Positions 1-11,151 of a DNA stretch of 64,000 nt are shown in pieces (position 1 is the stretch's first letter; the number at the start of each line of letters is the position of its first letter). The position numbers and the translations under genes are program-made. This DNA is from Canna indica (lineage: Eukaryota > Streptophyta > Magnoliopsida > Zingiberales > Cannaceae), in assembly GCA_034359265.1 (NCBI GenBank), contig CP136891.1, positions 46,306,001 to 46,370,000 on the forward strand. The letters run 5' to 3'. The notes under the pieces were generated by a model that was not told the DNA's origin, did no database searches, and saw only the letters and a list, made by a program, of their open reading frames with translations.

Positions 1-150
1 TGTGTGTGTGAGCATGGGAGTGTGATGATTTCCTTTTATTGACAACTTTTGGCATGACATTTTGAATAGTTGTCATCTTTTCATTGAGCATGCAAAGTTC
101 CTTTTTTAATATAAGCATGCTATCATTTAAATGCTCTACTGTAGGTCTTT
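1..150 (-). pseudogene. Sirevirus-type gag scrap
   Basis: Minus-strand remnant of a Ty1/copia gag, recognised because it runs closely parallel to bases 8345-8505 in the Copia-2 gag: the His/Ala/Thr-rich stretch after the second zinc knuckle, then the coiled-coil region. Homology fades near base 145. Within about 15 bases the sequence becomes the end of a gypsy LTR, so this is a broken piece, cut at the window edge on one side and by a junction on the other. It has no open frame of its own. Confidence 0.6.
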
Positions 151-159
151 CTAGTTTTT

Positions 160-288
160 CATTGATATGTTGAGGTTTCTTTTTCATCGATATGTTGTGG
201 TTTCTTATATGTAAGAGTAGACACTTGGCTACAGGGTAGGATGTAGGCCCACTGGACAGTCACACTACCCTCAGTTGGGGTGTGACAT
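160..288 (+). repeat. 3' end of a gypsy family III LTR
   Basis: The last bases (ending GGGGTGTGACA) match the reverse complement of the LTR terminus at 58446-58545, including the segment with GGCTACAGGGTAGGAT. Only the terminal ~130 bp is present. No primer binding site follows, so this is the outer edge of a 3' or solo LTR rather than a 5' LTR. A 24-25 bp stretch around 158-208 (TTTTTCAT..GATATGTTG..GGTTTCT) is directly duplicated. Downstream lies the noncoding part of Copia-1. Confidence 0.65.
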
Positions 289-2463
289 CTAACATGAGTG
301 AATCTAAGTATATGAGTCAAGTTTGGGCTGAAAATTAGGTTTCTAAGTCACTTTGTTGACTTAGGTCAAAGTATACATTAAGTTTACAAAAATCCATATA
401 AAATCATATTCTTGACGAAATTTTTTGAAACTTTAACTGGACAAACTAGGTTTTTCAAGGAATCTACAGGTTCAAGAATCAGTCAAAAATCAGTTTCCTA
501 TAAATTCATAAAATTTCTGAAAGTCCAGCGACATTTTGGTAAATTTTTGATATTTTTTTAAAAGTTGTCAATTTTGCTTCGAACTTTCCAGATATCGCTC
601 AATGATCATTTAAGATGCATTTGTCAAGTTTGAGCTCAAAATAAATTCTCTAAGTTCATTTTTTATCCTATCTTGATTTCAACCAAATACTCATTTTTAG
701 GATATCGCTCGAGATATCAAAATCATTTTTAGAAATGATTTCACTCAAAGAATAGTGAGAATGATATTAGAAATGGAATCAAAATAGTATGCACAAAGTT
801 TCATTTAAAGTTTTCGACGAAAAATCAAAGTATCAGAAAGATTGATATTTCAAGAGGATGATACTTTACATTTTTGAAATTTAACTTCAAAATTGCACTA
901 TAAATCATATTCATAATGAAACTTTTTGAAATTTTTACTGAAGAAACTAAATTTTTCAGTGAAGGTGCAGTTTCAAGAATTAGTTAAAAAATAATTTTTC
1001 TTCATTTTTTTTAGAAATAACTGAAAATGCTAAAATTGTAATGGGATTTCCATAATTTTTAATTATTTTTCAAAACATGTTCAGTTGCCATTCAAACTTT
1101 TATGACACCACATAATAGTCATGTAAAGAATGTATGTCAAGTTTGAGATGAAAATTATGTCCTTAAGTCAAGATATCAACCTAGCATGGTTTCATTCAAA
1201 ACTAAGCTAGTTATTTGCTAATTGTCAATCTTATCATTTACTCATGGTTTTTCAAATTGAAACCTATGAGCACCTAACATTAGTAAATCTAAACATGTTC
1301 CTCGAATATGGATTGAAAATGAGACCTCTAAGTCAATTTATTGACTTGGATCAACTTGATTTAAAAGAGGTTATCATGAAATGGCCTCTATGTCATTTTA
1401 TCCATATCCATATGAATTTTTCATTCTAAATGCTTGGAAACATGTCATACCTATTCCTCGATATGTTTATGAAGTTTGGACTCAAAATTAAATATCCAAG
1501 TCGATTTGTTGACTTGGGTCAAACATTTCAAAGCTTAAGTCTCCTAAAGTGATCTAGTTATCACATTGTTCATCTAGACATGAATTTTCAAGTTTAAATA
1601 CCTAGACTCATGTGATATGTGTATCTAAACATGTTTACCAACTACTAACTCAAAATGAGGTCTCTAATATGAATTTCAACCTAGAGCAAGTTTCATTCAA
1701 TCAAGATATCATGAAATTGCCTAAGTTATCAAAATTTTACCTACTCATAAAATTTCATATATTTATCATGCAAAATCAATCATGAGCATAGAGACGTCAT
1801 TATAGAACAAGTATTCAAGTATTATACTAAGATTTTTACAAAATCAAACTCATACCTCATTCTTGGAAATTTTCCCAAACTTTTCATTTCCTTTTCCATT
1901 TTCTTCATAATAGCCTTCCATTTTCAATAACTTGCAAGTATACTTCATTAATAGTAATCAAACCATATCTACTAGCAAGTTATCATACTAAATAGCAAAG
2001 ATGAGGATCAAATATCATTTTCAAAGACCTACTTTGCTAAGAAGTAGAGATTCATTTATAAATAAGTCAAAGTGATACCGGAATGAATCAAAGAGATCTC
2101 AAAATGTGAAATTTTGAAAAATAAGATCTTCAACCCTTCATATTGGTTGAAAACCGAAAGGCCACAATGAGCCTATGGTTTAGAACCGCAAGGTCGTATG
2201 AGCCCATTATAGGCTACATAGGTCTCCGAAGAGATCGAAAATCAAAAGTCAAAAATATTTTTGAAACTTATCAAGAGCAGAAAATCTACTAATATTAAGC
2301 ATATATCAAACTCCAACTACAATTTAAGCAAGAGAGTATAGGAGATGATACTAAAGTCTTTGATGTCAATTTCCATACCTATGGCATCATGATGGCTTGA
2401 AGTTGCAACCTCTTGGAGATTTCTCGTTTGGATTCAAGGTCAACTTCAACATTCCATTTCTCT
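289..2463 (-). other. Copia-1 noncoding region after gag
   Basis: AT-rich DNA with no credible ORF, lying downstream of the Copia-1 gag in element orientation. It shares phrases with the post-gag noncoding region of the composite element (29111-30610) read in the opposite direction, such as the segment around 2130-2240 that resembles 29395-29470. Degenerate repeats of the type 'TCAAGTTTG..CTCAAAAT..AAGTCAA' recur between 310 and 1510. The short ORF at 1244-1429 is one of these repeats and not a gene. The element's 3' LTR and polypurine tract are not in the window. Confidence 0.55.
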
Positions 2464-3893
2464 TTACCCTTGAGTGGTAGCTCCCCCTACAAGAGAGGAA
2501 GAAACCTTTGGTACCCAAATGGCTTCGGGTCCTAGGGGGTTAGTGGGCTTAGGTACCCAAAGTATCTTCACAACACTTGGGTTGATTTTAAAAGCACAAT
2601 CATTGATGGCATGCCTATAAACACCACAACAAAAATAATGTCCATTAAATTTCTTCTTTTCATTATGGACATGAGATTTAATGTTAGAATGCTTGAAATG
2701 AGAAGGATGATGGACATGAGCATTCTTAAGTAAAACATTTTTCTTCCTAGAATTTATAAAGGATGAAACATTGGATAAATTATGTGTTTTCTTACTCAAG
2801 AGAACAACCTCATTTTTCAAGTCATTAATGGACTTATGCAATGCATGAGATTGAGATCTCAACAAACAATTTTCATTTTTCAAACTCTCATTTTCCATTT
2901 TGAAATCATTTGAAGAATCACTAACCTTAAGTTTTAAACTATTTTTCAAGCTCTCATTTTCATTTCTAATTTTGGAAGTCTTATTTAATAATTCATCATT
3001 TTCAATATCTAACTTTTCATTTCTATGTTTTAAGTTCTTAATTTCAAGCTTCAAATTATCATGGCATGTATCAAGCATACTAGTGTTCAATTTTTCATTT
3101 TCAACTTCTAAGGAATGCAAGTGACTAGTAAGCTTAGAATTCTCCTTTTTAATTTTCTTTATTTCCTTGTTCTTTTTCATGAGCAATTCATACATTTTTC
3201 TACATTCATCAACTAGCTCATCATAAGACATGTTAAATAAGCTTGAATTGTTAGAATCACTATTATGACAAGAAGCGGAAGACTTTACCTCATCGTTAAG
3301 ACCCATGAGGTGGCTTCATTGTCATCACATGAGGAGGCTCCACTTGATTCCGGAGTGAAATTGGAGACCTTCTTCTCCTTCTTGGATTTCTTTCTCATTA
3401 TGGGACAATTTTTCTTGATATGTCCCTTCTCTTGGCAAAGGAAACACTTGACTTTACTTTTCCTACTTTTCAGCGTGCTTCTTTGATCAGAAATGCTATG
3501 GGCATCACAAGAGACGTTAGTAGTGGATGGATGACCATTGTCATCACCACCTTCAACATAAGTAGTAATCTCTTCGGTTTTTGCAAAATCATATACCATG
3601 TTTAATGTTTTCCAAATATCAAATGCGGAAGAACAATGCATAACCTTTGCAAGTATATCATTTGAAAATGTGCAATATAGAAGATGCGTTGTTTTACCAT
3701 TAAATTCAAACAATTTAACTTGTTCTTGGGTCTATGCATTCATGTTTTCCTTATGTTCAATATATTTTGTCTATACAATGTCAAATGCACCTAAACTTTG
3801 AGTCTTTAGGAAAGTATACATTATACTCTTCCAAAGACTAAAATTAGACTCATCGAACCTAGGTGATATAGATGCTACACTCTCTAGTGCCAT
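2464..3893 (-). pseudogene. Copia-1 gag, broken
   Basis: Gag of a Sirevirus-like Ty1/copia retrotransposon, the nucleocapsid/capsid precursor that packages the element RNA. The inferred start is the ATG at 3891-3893, just inside the primer binding site, matching the Copia-4 gag start. The N-terminal part (to about 3714) has in-frame stops. The piece 3285-3713 carries a UBN2-type core and an intact CCHC zinc knuckle (CFLCQEKGHIKKNC). The piece 2464-3306, in a shifted frame that overlaps by about 20 bases, has a long Lys/Glu/Asn-rich coiled coil (Leu heptads) and a second knuckle whose first Cys is replaced (YFCC..H..C). Copia-4 (56992-58280) is the same family and keeps both knuckles. The gene is followed by noncoding DNA rather than pol, so this looks like a gag-only, non-autonomous subfamily. 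It is not expected to make a full protein. Confidence 0.8.
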
Positions 3894-3943
3894 TTTCGGA
3901 TCGAGACTAGACGTAGACGTAATGGTGAAATCTCAATCCACGA

Positions 3944-3960
3944 CCTGCTCAGATACCAAT
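3944..3960 (-). other. Copia-1 primer binding site
   Basis: On the minus strand, ATTGGTATCTGAGCAGG abuts the LTR end. It fits the initiator-Met-tRNA primer site used by Sireviruses (TGGTATCAGAGC type) with one substitution (CTGAG for CAGAG). It fixes the element orientation as minus and identifies 3961-5605 as the 5' LTR. Confidence 0.8.
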
Positions 3961-4711
3961 TGTTGGTGAAATGGCCACACTAGAGGGGGGGGAGTGAATA
4001 GTGTGTTAACTAAATTTTTTGCCTAATTCAAATTTTAAACATTTTCTTAAACTACTTAGGCAATTAACAATTCAACGACTAAATGCGGAAGCGAGTAATG
4101 AAGATAAACAATATGATACACAAAGAGAATAATGCTAACACAATTGTTTATAGTGGTTCAGCCTCAATGCCTACTCTACTACCTAACCACCCCGCTTAGG
4201 ATTTCCAAACTAGTTTCACTAGATTAATTAGTTTTCTTACAATGAGGACTTTACACCGGAAAGTCTCCACTCTCAAACCGAAGACACTTCCACACCCGGA
4301 AGTATCTCGCCTTCCTACCGAGAGCACTCTCCCACCTCAATCTTCAGGACAACTCAATTAATCCTAGCAAACTATGTTTACGCCGGTAGATTTAAACCTC
4401 AAACACAAAGGCAACCACCCAATCTATCAAACCTAGCAACCTCGGTTTACACAAGTTCAAATATAATGAAATAAATAAGAAAATATACAAGTAATGGAGC
4501 AAAAATACAACAACATAAATACTTAGCTCCAACACAATGAATCCTAGCTCCTCTTGATGCCTTGATGATGAATCAAATCAAGCTTGAAGGCAAACTCAAG
4601 AAAAACAAGGTAGAAAGCTAGGGTTTCAACAAAGATGACTCAATCAAAGCTTGTAGGTGTCAAAGGATGTCTCATGAAGCATTAGGAGATTATAGGAAGG
4701 CTTGGTATGTG

Positions 4712-4719
4712 TTTATATA
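4712..4719 (-). promoter_or_regulatory. Copia-1 LTR TATA box
   Basis: TATATAAA on the minus strand, in the middle of the LTR and directly downstream of the palindromic cluster. It occupies the same relative position as the TATAAATA boxes of the other copia LTRs here. Confidence 0.55.
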
Positions 4720-4782
4720 AAGAGCCCAAGAGGTAGGCTAAGATGAAACACACCACAACAGTTCAGAAAAGAGCTGTTGTCG

Positions 4783-4935
4783 CCAGCCGATCGCAGGTCC
4801 GTTCGATCGTTAGTCGACCGACCGAGCGACCACTGAATGACCAAATGGCTTCTGCCCATTTCAGGCACCATTCGATCGATCTACTGGTCAACCGAAACTA
4901 AGCAGTCTGCTTGGTTTTGGCTGATTTTTCTGCTC
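4783..4935 (-). promoter_or_regulatory. palindromic cluster in Copia-1 U3
   Basis: Several copies of CGATCG, GTCGACC and TTCGATCGAT-like palindromes lie just upstream (minus orientation) of the TATA box. The same kind of cluster lies upstream of the TATA box in each copia LTR of the window, which suggests a promoter or enhancer module. The function is inferred. Confidence 0.5.
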
Positions 4936-5605
4936 ATTTGATCGTTTCTGGGTTCCGTCTTCACTAACTCTACATATATAACATTTACTAACTTTAAGTT
5001 AATAACTTTAAAATTATATAAGGATTACCCCCCACTTGCATTCAATAAAAATATCTAAAAAATAAAAATCCTTAAGAATCAAAATATATATTTTGGGGTC
5101 TAGTACAAATTTCCGATAACCAAAAATTTTATAATCTCCTAGGTCAAATATGGGTAGGCTAAAGGCTTCCAAAAAATCCTTAACAATATGTTGTTTACTG
5201 GTTTTTACCTACGAAACAATTATTGGGAGTTTTGGTGCCAAGAAAATGTCTAGGTCATATAGCCCTCCAAGGAGCTCCCTAGGCTTAGTGAATTTCATGA
5301 CCTTTTCTAATTTTTTGGGTTTTCGTGTTTCAGGGGTTCGGGTTTGGTTTTTGGATTTCTTTGCATCATCATGAGAATTTACAACACATTATAGACACCC
5401 TAAACCTAAACTCTATCTTCCTGAAGAATCTCGAGCGTCGACGAGCGTCCTTGCCGATTTCTCTGATTTTTCTGATTTTTCCGATCGTGGACGTCGTGCG
5501 TTAACCAACTTGGAACCTGAAAGTATTTCTTAATGAAACATTAGTTCCATGTTTGTTATCATCAAAACCGAGATTAATACCAAGGTAGAAAACCTTTGGC
5601 CAACA

Positions 5606-8172
5606 GAAAGTGCAACCGAGTTTTGTTTTTTTGAAAACCAAGAAACAAGAGTCATCCCTAGTAATTGACAATACCCACTAGTACTTTTTCTATCTAATTT
5701 ACACCCGGCAAAATCGACATGCGAAAAAGTAATTAAATCGAAGGATGCATTACATGGATACGATAATCCTAATTCAATTGTGCCTTTCAAATATCTCAAT
5801 ATGTGTTTGACCGCACTTAAGTGAGACATTTTAGGACAAGATTGAAACCTAGCACATGCACAGACACCAAACATGATATCGGGTCTACTTGCGGTAAAAT
5901 AGAGAAGGCAACTGATCATACCTCGATATCGTTTTTCATCTACCTTTACACCATCTTCATCTTTATCAAGCTTAATAGATGTGCTCATTGGTGTAGAAGC
6001 TATCTTGGCTTCATTCATCCCAAACCTTTTGTTGAGCTCCTTTGTGTACTTGGCTTGATTTATGAAGATCCCTTTGTTGGTTTGCTTGATTTGGAGGCCA
6101 AGCATGAAGGAGAGTTCTCCCATCATGCTCATCTCAAACTCCTCTTGCATGCACTTTGCAAACCACTCACAAAGCAATTCATTAGTAGCACAAAATATAA
6201 TGTCATCCACATAGATTTGCACAAGCAAAATATCATTTTTATCATTTTTAATAAAGAGAGAAACATCGGCTTATCCAATGTTAAAACCCTGATCAATTAA
6301 AAAAGTGGAAAGCCTTTCATACCAAGCCTTAGGGGCTTGTTTTAAAACATACAAATCATTTTTAAATTTAAAAACATGGTTTGGAAACTCAAAACTTTCA
6401 AACCGGGGGGTGCTCAACATAAACTTCTTCATCGGTGAAACCTTTCAAAAATGCACTTTTGACATCCATTTGAAAAAGTTTAAAACCTTTAAAACTTGTA
6501 TAAGCTAAAAGCATACGAATTGCTTCTAATCTAGCTACGGGAGCATAAGTGTAATCTATTCCTACTTCTTGATTATACCCTTGGGCCACTAACCTAGCTT
6601 TATTTCTAATGACTAAACCTCCTTCATCTAACTTGTTTCTAAACACCCATTTAGTCCCAATTACGGTTTGTCCACTAGGTCTAGGTACTAAATCTCATAC
6701 ATCATTCCTAACAAATTGATTTAGTTCCTCTTGCATGATAATTACCCAAAATTCATCTTCTATGGCTTCCTTAATGTTTTTAGGGTCTACATGAGATATG
6801 AAAGCTACATATTGACAAATGTTTTTGAGTTTAGAACATGTTACCACTCTCGTTGATGGTTCTCCAATGACTTTCTCAATTGGATGATCTCTTATCAACT
6901 GGTATTTTCATCAAAAGTGACATGCATGGATTCTTCAACTATCATAGTCCTACGATTATAAACTCTATAAGCCTTAGAACTAGTATAATATCCTAGGAAA
7001 ATGCCCTCATCGAATTTAGAGTCAAATTTTCCTAGATGTTCCTAGTGTTTAATATGAAGCATTTACATTCAAAAACTCAAAAATATTCCACACTTGGGAT
7101 TTTATCATTCCAAAGCTCAAAAAGTGTTTTCTTGATTTTCGATCTTAATAAAACATAATTAAGAACATAACAAGAAGTATTTATGGCTTCTGCCCAAAAG
7201 TACTTAGGCAAATTATTTTCACAAAGCATGATCCTAGCCATTTATTGTAAGGTTCTATTCTTCCTCTCAACCAACCCTTTTTGTTGAGGCGTTCTAGGGG
7301 AAGAAAAGGTATGCTCAATACCTAATTCATCACAAAATTCGTAAAGCTTTTCATTTTTAAATTCTCCTCCATTGTCACTTCTAATTTTCAAAATTGAAAT
7401 TCCTTTTTCATTTATGACTCTCCTACCAAATTTTTTAAAGAAATCAAAAGTTTTATTTTTCTTAGCTAGGAAGAAAACTCATGTAAATCTTGAGAAATCA
7501 TCAACCAAAATATAGCAATATAATTTTCCACCTAGACTTGCCACATCACAAGGACCAAAGAGATCCATGTGCACTAGTTCGAGTATTCTAGATGTACTAA
7601 CTTGATTAATGCTATGAAATGAGGACTTAACTTGTTTTCAATGTTGACATGCATCACAAAATTTGTCCTTTTGAAATTTTAACTAAGTCCCTTTTTGTTA
7701 TTTCTTGGATGAGGCTCATGCTAGCATGTCCTAGCCTTTTATGCTAGAACCAAGAATTATTTTTCATGGCAACTAAGCATCTAGCATGAGGATTAGACAA
7801 TACATTTAAAACTAGTGTGTATATATTTTCTTGCATATTTCCAATAAACACAATATCATTAGATGGTGCACTTCTAATGATGTATTTAGATGCTTCAAAA
7901 ATAACTACATAACCATTATCACATAATTGAGATATACTAATCAAATTATGCTTTAACCCATCAACTAGTAAGACATTTTTAATGCATGGGTAGGGAAGTA
8001 TACTTATATCACCAATGACAATAATCTTACCTTTGGCATTGTTTCCAAACGTCACATGTCCACCATCCTTGCTTGATAGGATTGCAAAAAGATTGATATC
8101 ACCCGTCATGTGTTTTGAGCAATCACTATCCAAAATCCATGTGTTTCTACTTGCTTGAGGATGTTTCTTCAT
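5606..8172 (-). pseudogene. Copia-2 pol (protease-integrase-RT-RNase H), broken
   Basis: The polyprotein copies element RNA and inserts the cDNA. Read from 8172 down: a copia protease core with DSDCSKHMTGD, where family members have DSG; the Gly-to-Asp change hits the active-site loop. A GAG-pre-integrase segment with KRLGH follows (about 7700). The integrase core has readable DDE positions (D in MDLFGP, D in SDNGGEF, E in GLVERKN) but contains stop codons. RT 6398-6646 has NKARLVAQGYNQE and LFQMDVKSAFLKG. After a frameshift, 5606-6228 carries an intact YVDD catalytic motif, the LSFMLGLQI region and RNase H (DRKSTSGYCQLLG). RNase H ends abruptly where the Copia-1 LTR begins. The many stops in 6650-7740 make it non-functional. 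Confidence 0.88.
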
Positions 8173-9795
8173 CTACAAAATAAGAAGAGACAATTTTAGA
8201 TACCCAAATCTTCTTGGGTCCTTGAGTGTTAGTCATCTTTGGAACCCAAGTGAATCTAGCATGGGGGTTCCTTTTAAGTGCACAATCTCTAGCCATATGG
8301 CCAAAAATACCACATGAAAAGCAACTTCCATTAAATTTTCTTGTGCTATGTGTGTGAGCATGGAAGTGTGCATGAGCATGATTGTTTATGGTTTTTCTAG
8401 CATTTACAACCTTAGGCATGACATTTTATAAGGTTGTCATTTTCTCATTTAGCATGCATAATTCCTTTTTTAAGTTAAGCATGCTATCATTCAAGTATTC
8501 TACTTGATCACTTAGGAACTTGTTCTCATTTTCTAATTTTTTGTTTTCATTTTATAAGTTTTTCTTGACATCATCTAAGGTATGCTTTTCTTCCTTAAGA
8601 TTTACTACTTTTTTTCCTTAGGGCATTGCATGAAAGTATCAATTTATAATATTCTAGCTCTAAAGATTTATTATCCTTTTTAAGCTCTTTAAACTTTTTC
8701 CTAATAGCATTGAACTCATCATGCATTTGATCAAATTCATTTTCTAGCTCTTCGTGCGTAAATGAAAGATCGCCAAAATAAATTTTACCTCATTGTCGTT
8801 TGCCATGAGGCAAAGGTTTGCCTTCTCACTCTTGGTCTCCACTTCACTTGATGAGGTTTCATTCTCATCCCATGAAGCCATCATCGCCTTCTTCTTCTTC
8901 TTATACTTGTCCTTCTTGTTGGGGTAGGAGGTGGAAGCCATCTTGAGGAGTGGACAATCCTTCCTTAGGTGCCCGGTTTTGTTGCAATTGAAGCATGTGT
9001 AGCCTCCTTTGCCATTTCTCATACCACCCCTCATGAAGTTCATGAACCTCCTTGCCATCATTGTCATTTCTTCAAAGATGTCCATCTGCTCCTCGGATGA
9101 TGGAGGTTCTTCAACCCGGTGTGATGCTTTTAAGGCAATGATCTTGCCTTTGGGGCATCTTCCTCCTTGTATTGTTTCATATGAGTCTCATGTGTCATGA
9201 GAGACCCAATGAGCTCGGTGAGCTTCAATGTCCCCAAATCATTTGCTTCCATGATTGCAATCACTTTTGGCTCCCAAGCTTTCGGAAGGGAATGAAGGAG
9301 CTTCCATACCTTCTCCTCTTCCTTGATGTCTCTACCAAGGTTAACTAAGCCATTTGTAATATTTTGAAATCTAGCATACATGGCATCAATTGATTCATGT
9401 GATAGCATTTTAAAAATTTCATAATCATGCATGAGGAAGTTTATCTTAGATTCCTTAACTTGTGATGTGCCTTCATGTGTGGTCTCTAGGACACTCCAAA
9501 GTTCATAGGCCGACTTACAAGTAGAAATCCTACTAAACTCATTAATAGATAGGCCACAATATAGTGCATTGATGACCTTGGCATTTGCATTAAAGAGTCT
9601 AATTTCTTTCGGACTCCACTCATCCATGTCCTTAGTGGGTTGCTTATACTCTACTTGGATCATCCTCTATACATCCATGCCAAGTGATTGAAGAAAGCTA
9701 TTCATACGAATTTTCCAATAGGCAAAGTTGTTTCCATCAAATAGTGGTGGAGTATATGTAGAGGACTCTTGATCTAGTTGGATATCGCTAGACAT
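8147..9795 (-). pseudogene. Copia-2 gag, broken
   Basis: Sirevirus-type gag. The ATG at 9793-9795 opens a short N-terminus with LFDGNNFAYWK, the usual start of a UBN2 gag, but a stop near 9661 interrupts it. The next piece (9130-9663) has the UBN2 core (HEGTSQVKESKINFLMHDYE, then EEEKVWKLLHSLP). A frameshifted piece (8744-9085) has a CCHC knuckle (CFNCNKTGHLRKDC) and an acidic Ser/Glu region. A degraded coiled coil follows (8430-8740). Then 8147-8419 has a second CCHC knuckle (CFSCGIFGHMARDC) and the motif WVPK, and it overlaps the protease start. The two knuckles flanking a coiled coil match the other gags in the window. At least three breaks make it inactive. Confidence 0.85.
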
Positions 9796-9835
9796 TCTAA
9801 ATTGCAGGGTAGATGGTTATATCTAATCCTACGAC

Positions 9836-9852
9836 CTTGCTCTGATACCAAT
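9836..9852 (-). other. Copia-2 primer binding site
   Basis: Minus-strand ATTGGTATCAGAGCAAG directly abuts the LTR end. This is the canonical Met-tRNA-type site of Sireviruses. Confidence 0.9.
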
Positions 9853-10515
9853 TGTTGAACAAATACTCACACTAGAAGGGGGGGGTTAAATAGTATTGGG
9901 TTAAAATTACATTATATTCGATTTCATTTAGATTCAATTCTGAATGCAACGAAGTCAACGCCCTACTAGATTACGATGCTTGACAAGTAATAATTAGCAA
10001 GTAAACACAATCAAATAAGCAATGCAAAGACGAGTAATTATAGTGGTTCGACCAACCACCTACTCCACTACCTTGGCTCCACACCAAGGATTTCTAACCA
10101 AATCCTTTATAGACTTTGTGTTTCCCTTTGCATACAATCAAGGACTAACCCTTTGAGAACGCCTCAAAGTAATTCACCTAGGCAAAATACAATTCTACAA
10201 AGGAAACCCTAAGGTGTTTAACCTAGCACACCTAACAAGCTTACAATGAAAACTCAAGTTCAAATAACAAGTAATATCACAATGAAAGGAGCTAATGAGT
10301 AAACCAAAGCAAAGAGATTCTTTCCAAGCCTTCAATGCCTCCAACTCCACAAGATGTTGACGTAGAATCGAAGCCGAAGTCGAGTAAAGATGAGCGCTTG
10401 AGAGGAATTGTTGACTGGAGAAGCAAGCGCGAGCAAATCAACTATTGAAGGCTCAAATCACACTTAGGAAGCTTCTCAGAGTTGTCAAAAGAAGTTAAGA
10501 GAGGTTGGTGAGGGG

Positions 10516-10523
10516 TATTTATA
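10516..10523 (-). promoter_or_regulatory. Copia-2 LTR TATA box
   Basis: TATAAATA on the minus strand within the shared context GGTTATAAATACCCCTCACC-like, conserved in the composite and Copia-4 LTRs. Confidence 0.65.
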
Positions 10524-10579
10524 ACAACTCACACGGCAGTTCATTCCAATGGGCATTTTTCTGCCCGTTGGACGCTGTC

Positions 10580-10830
10580 TGGTTGCTTGCCAGTCGATCG
10601 TCGATCGATCGACTAACCAATCGCCTAACGACCACAGGTACGACCGACTACTTGACCACCCAGCGACCGCAAGCCTACTACCACTTTCTAGCCACATTCG
10701 GTCGACTAACTGGTCGACCAAATTCCCTCTGTTCTTTTCTGGCATCGGGTGGTCGATCGAGTACTGAGTTGCTGCTTACTACTAGTTTTTTGCTTCCGCC
10801 GGTCAACCAGGCGGTCGACCGAATCTGGGC
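10580..10830 (-). promoter_or_regulatory. palindromic cluster in Copia-2 U3
   Basis: Repeated CGATCGATCG, GGTCGACC and GGTCGATCGA motifs, each self-complementary or nearly so, fill about 250 bp upstream of the TATA box. This is the same layout as in the other copia LTRs. Confidence 0.55.
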
Positions 10831-11151
10831 TGAGGCTTCTTTTTCCAACCATCTTCTTGTGCGCTTCATCTTCGGGTTCCGTTACCAAGTTTTGACTTGT
10901 ATAACATTACAAATTGGCTTGAGATAAAATACCCAGAGACATATTAAATAAAATATATTCCTAAACTAGATTTTCTACTCGCTCATTTTCGAAGCCAAAA
11001 GCCATTTTTGCCGATTTTTGTATTTCTCCGAACGAATTTTGCGCGCGTATCGTAACCTCAACCCGAACCCAAAACTTCACAAATATATTAGTTTCATGAT
11101 TATTATCATCAAAATATAGATCGAAGCCTAAGGGCAACCCTTGGGCCAACA

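Larger units (their letters stand above)
3961..5605 (-). repeat. Copia-1 5' LTR (1645 bp)
   Basis: Plus-strand ends are TGTTGGTGAA and TTGGCCAACA, that is TG..CA with short inverted terminal repeats. It is followed on the minus strand by a primer binding site and gag. The right edge cuts the RNase H reading frame of Copia-2 at 5605/5606, proving insertion into that element. A TATA box (TATATAAA on minus, 4712-4719) and an upstream cluster of GTCGACC/TTCGATCG motifs (4783-4935) mark U3. It is related to the Copia-4 LTR, with the same TCTAGTGTG..CATTTC..CCAACA end. The 3' LTR is off the window, so the target duplication cannot be tested here. Confidence 0.85.
5606..11151 (-). mobile_element. 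Copia-2, Sirevirus-like retrotransposon (3' end missing)
   Basis: Autonomous-type Ty1/copia element in the order 5' LTR (9853-11151), primer site, gag, protease, integrase, reverse transcriptase, RNase H. This pol order is the copia hallmark. It is interrupted at 5605/5606 by Copia-1, so its last RNase H part and 3' LTR lie beyond the left edge. It is itself inserted in Copia-3 pol, which resumes at 11152. All coding parts carry stops or frameshifts. Confidence 0.85.
9853..11151 (-). repeat. Copia-2 5' LTR (1299 bp)
   Basis: Ends TGTTGAACAA and TTGGGCCAACA on plus, with the primer site at 9852. The TATA box is TATAAATA on minus (10516-10523). The U3 palindromic cluster is at about 10580-10830, and CGATCGTCGATCGATCG is readable near 10595. 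The short ORFs on both strands between 10485 and 10930 (Arg/Ser/Asp-rich on one strand) are translations of the palindromes and not genes. Copia-3 reading resumes at 11152. Confidence 0.87.

Noticed and set aside
1244..1429. 61-residue ORF in the Copia-1 noncoding region
   Set aside because: Part of a degenerate AT-rich repeat (AAGTCAA..TTGACTT) with no related protein and no start context.
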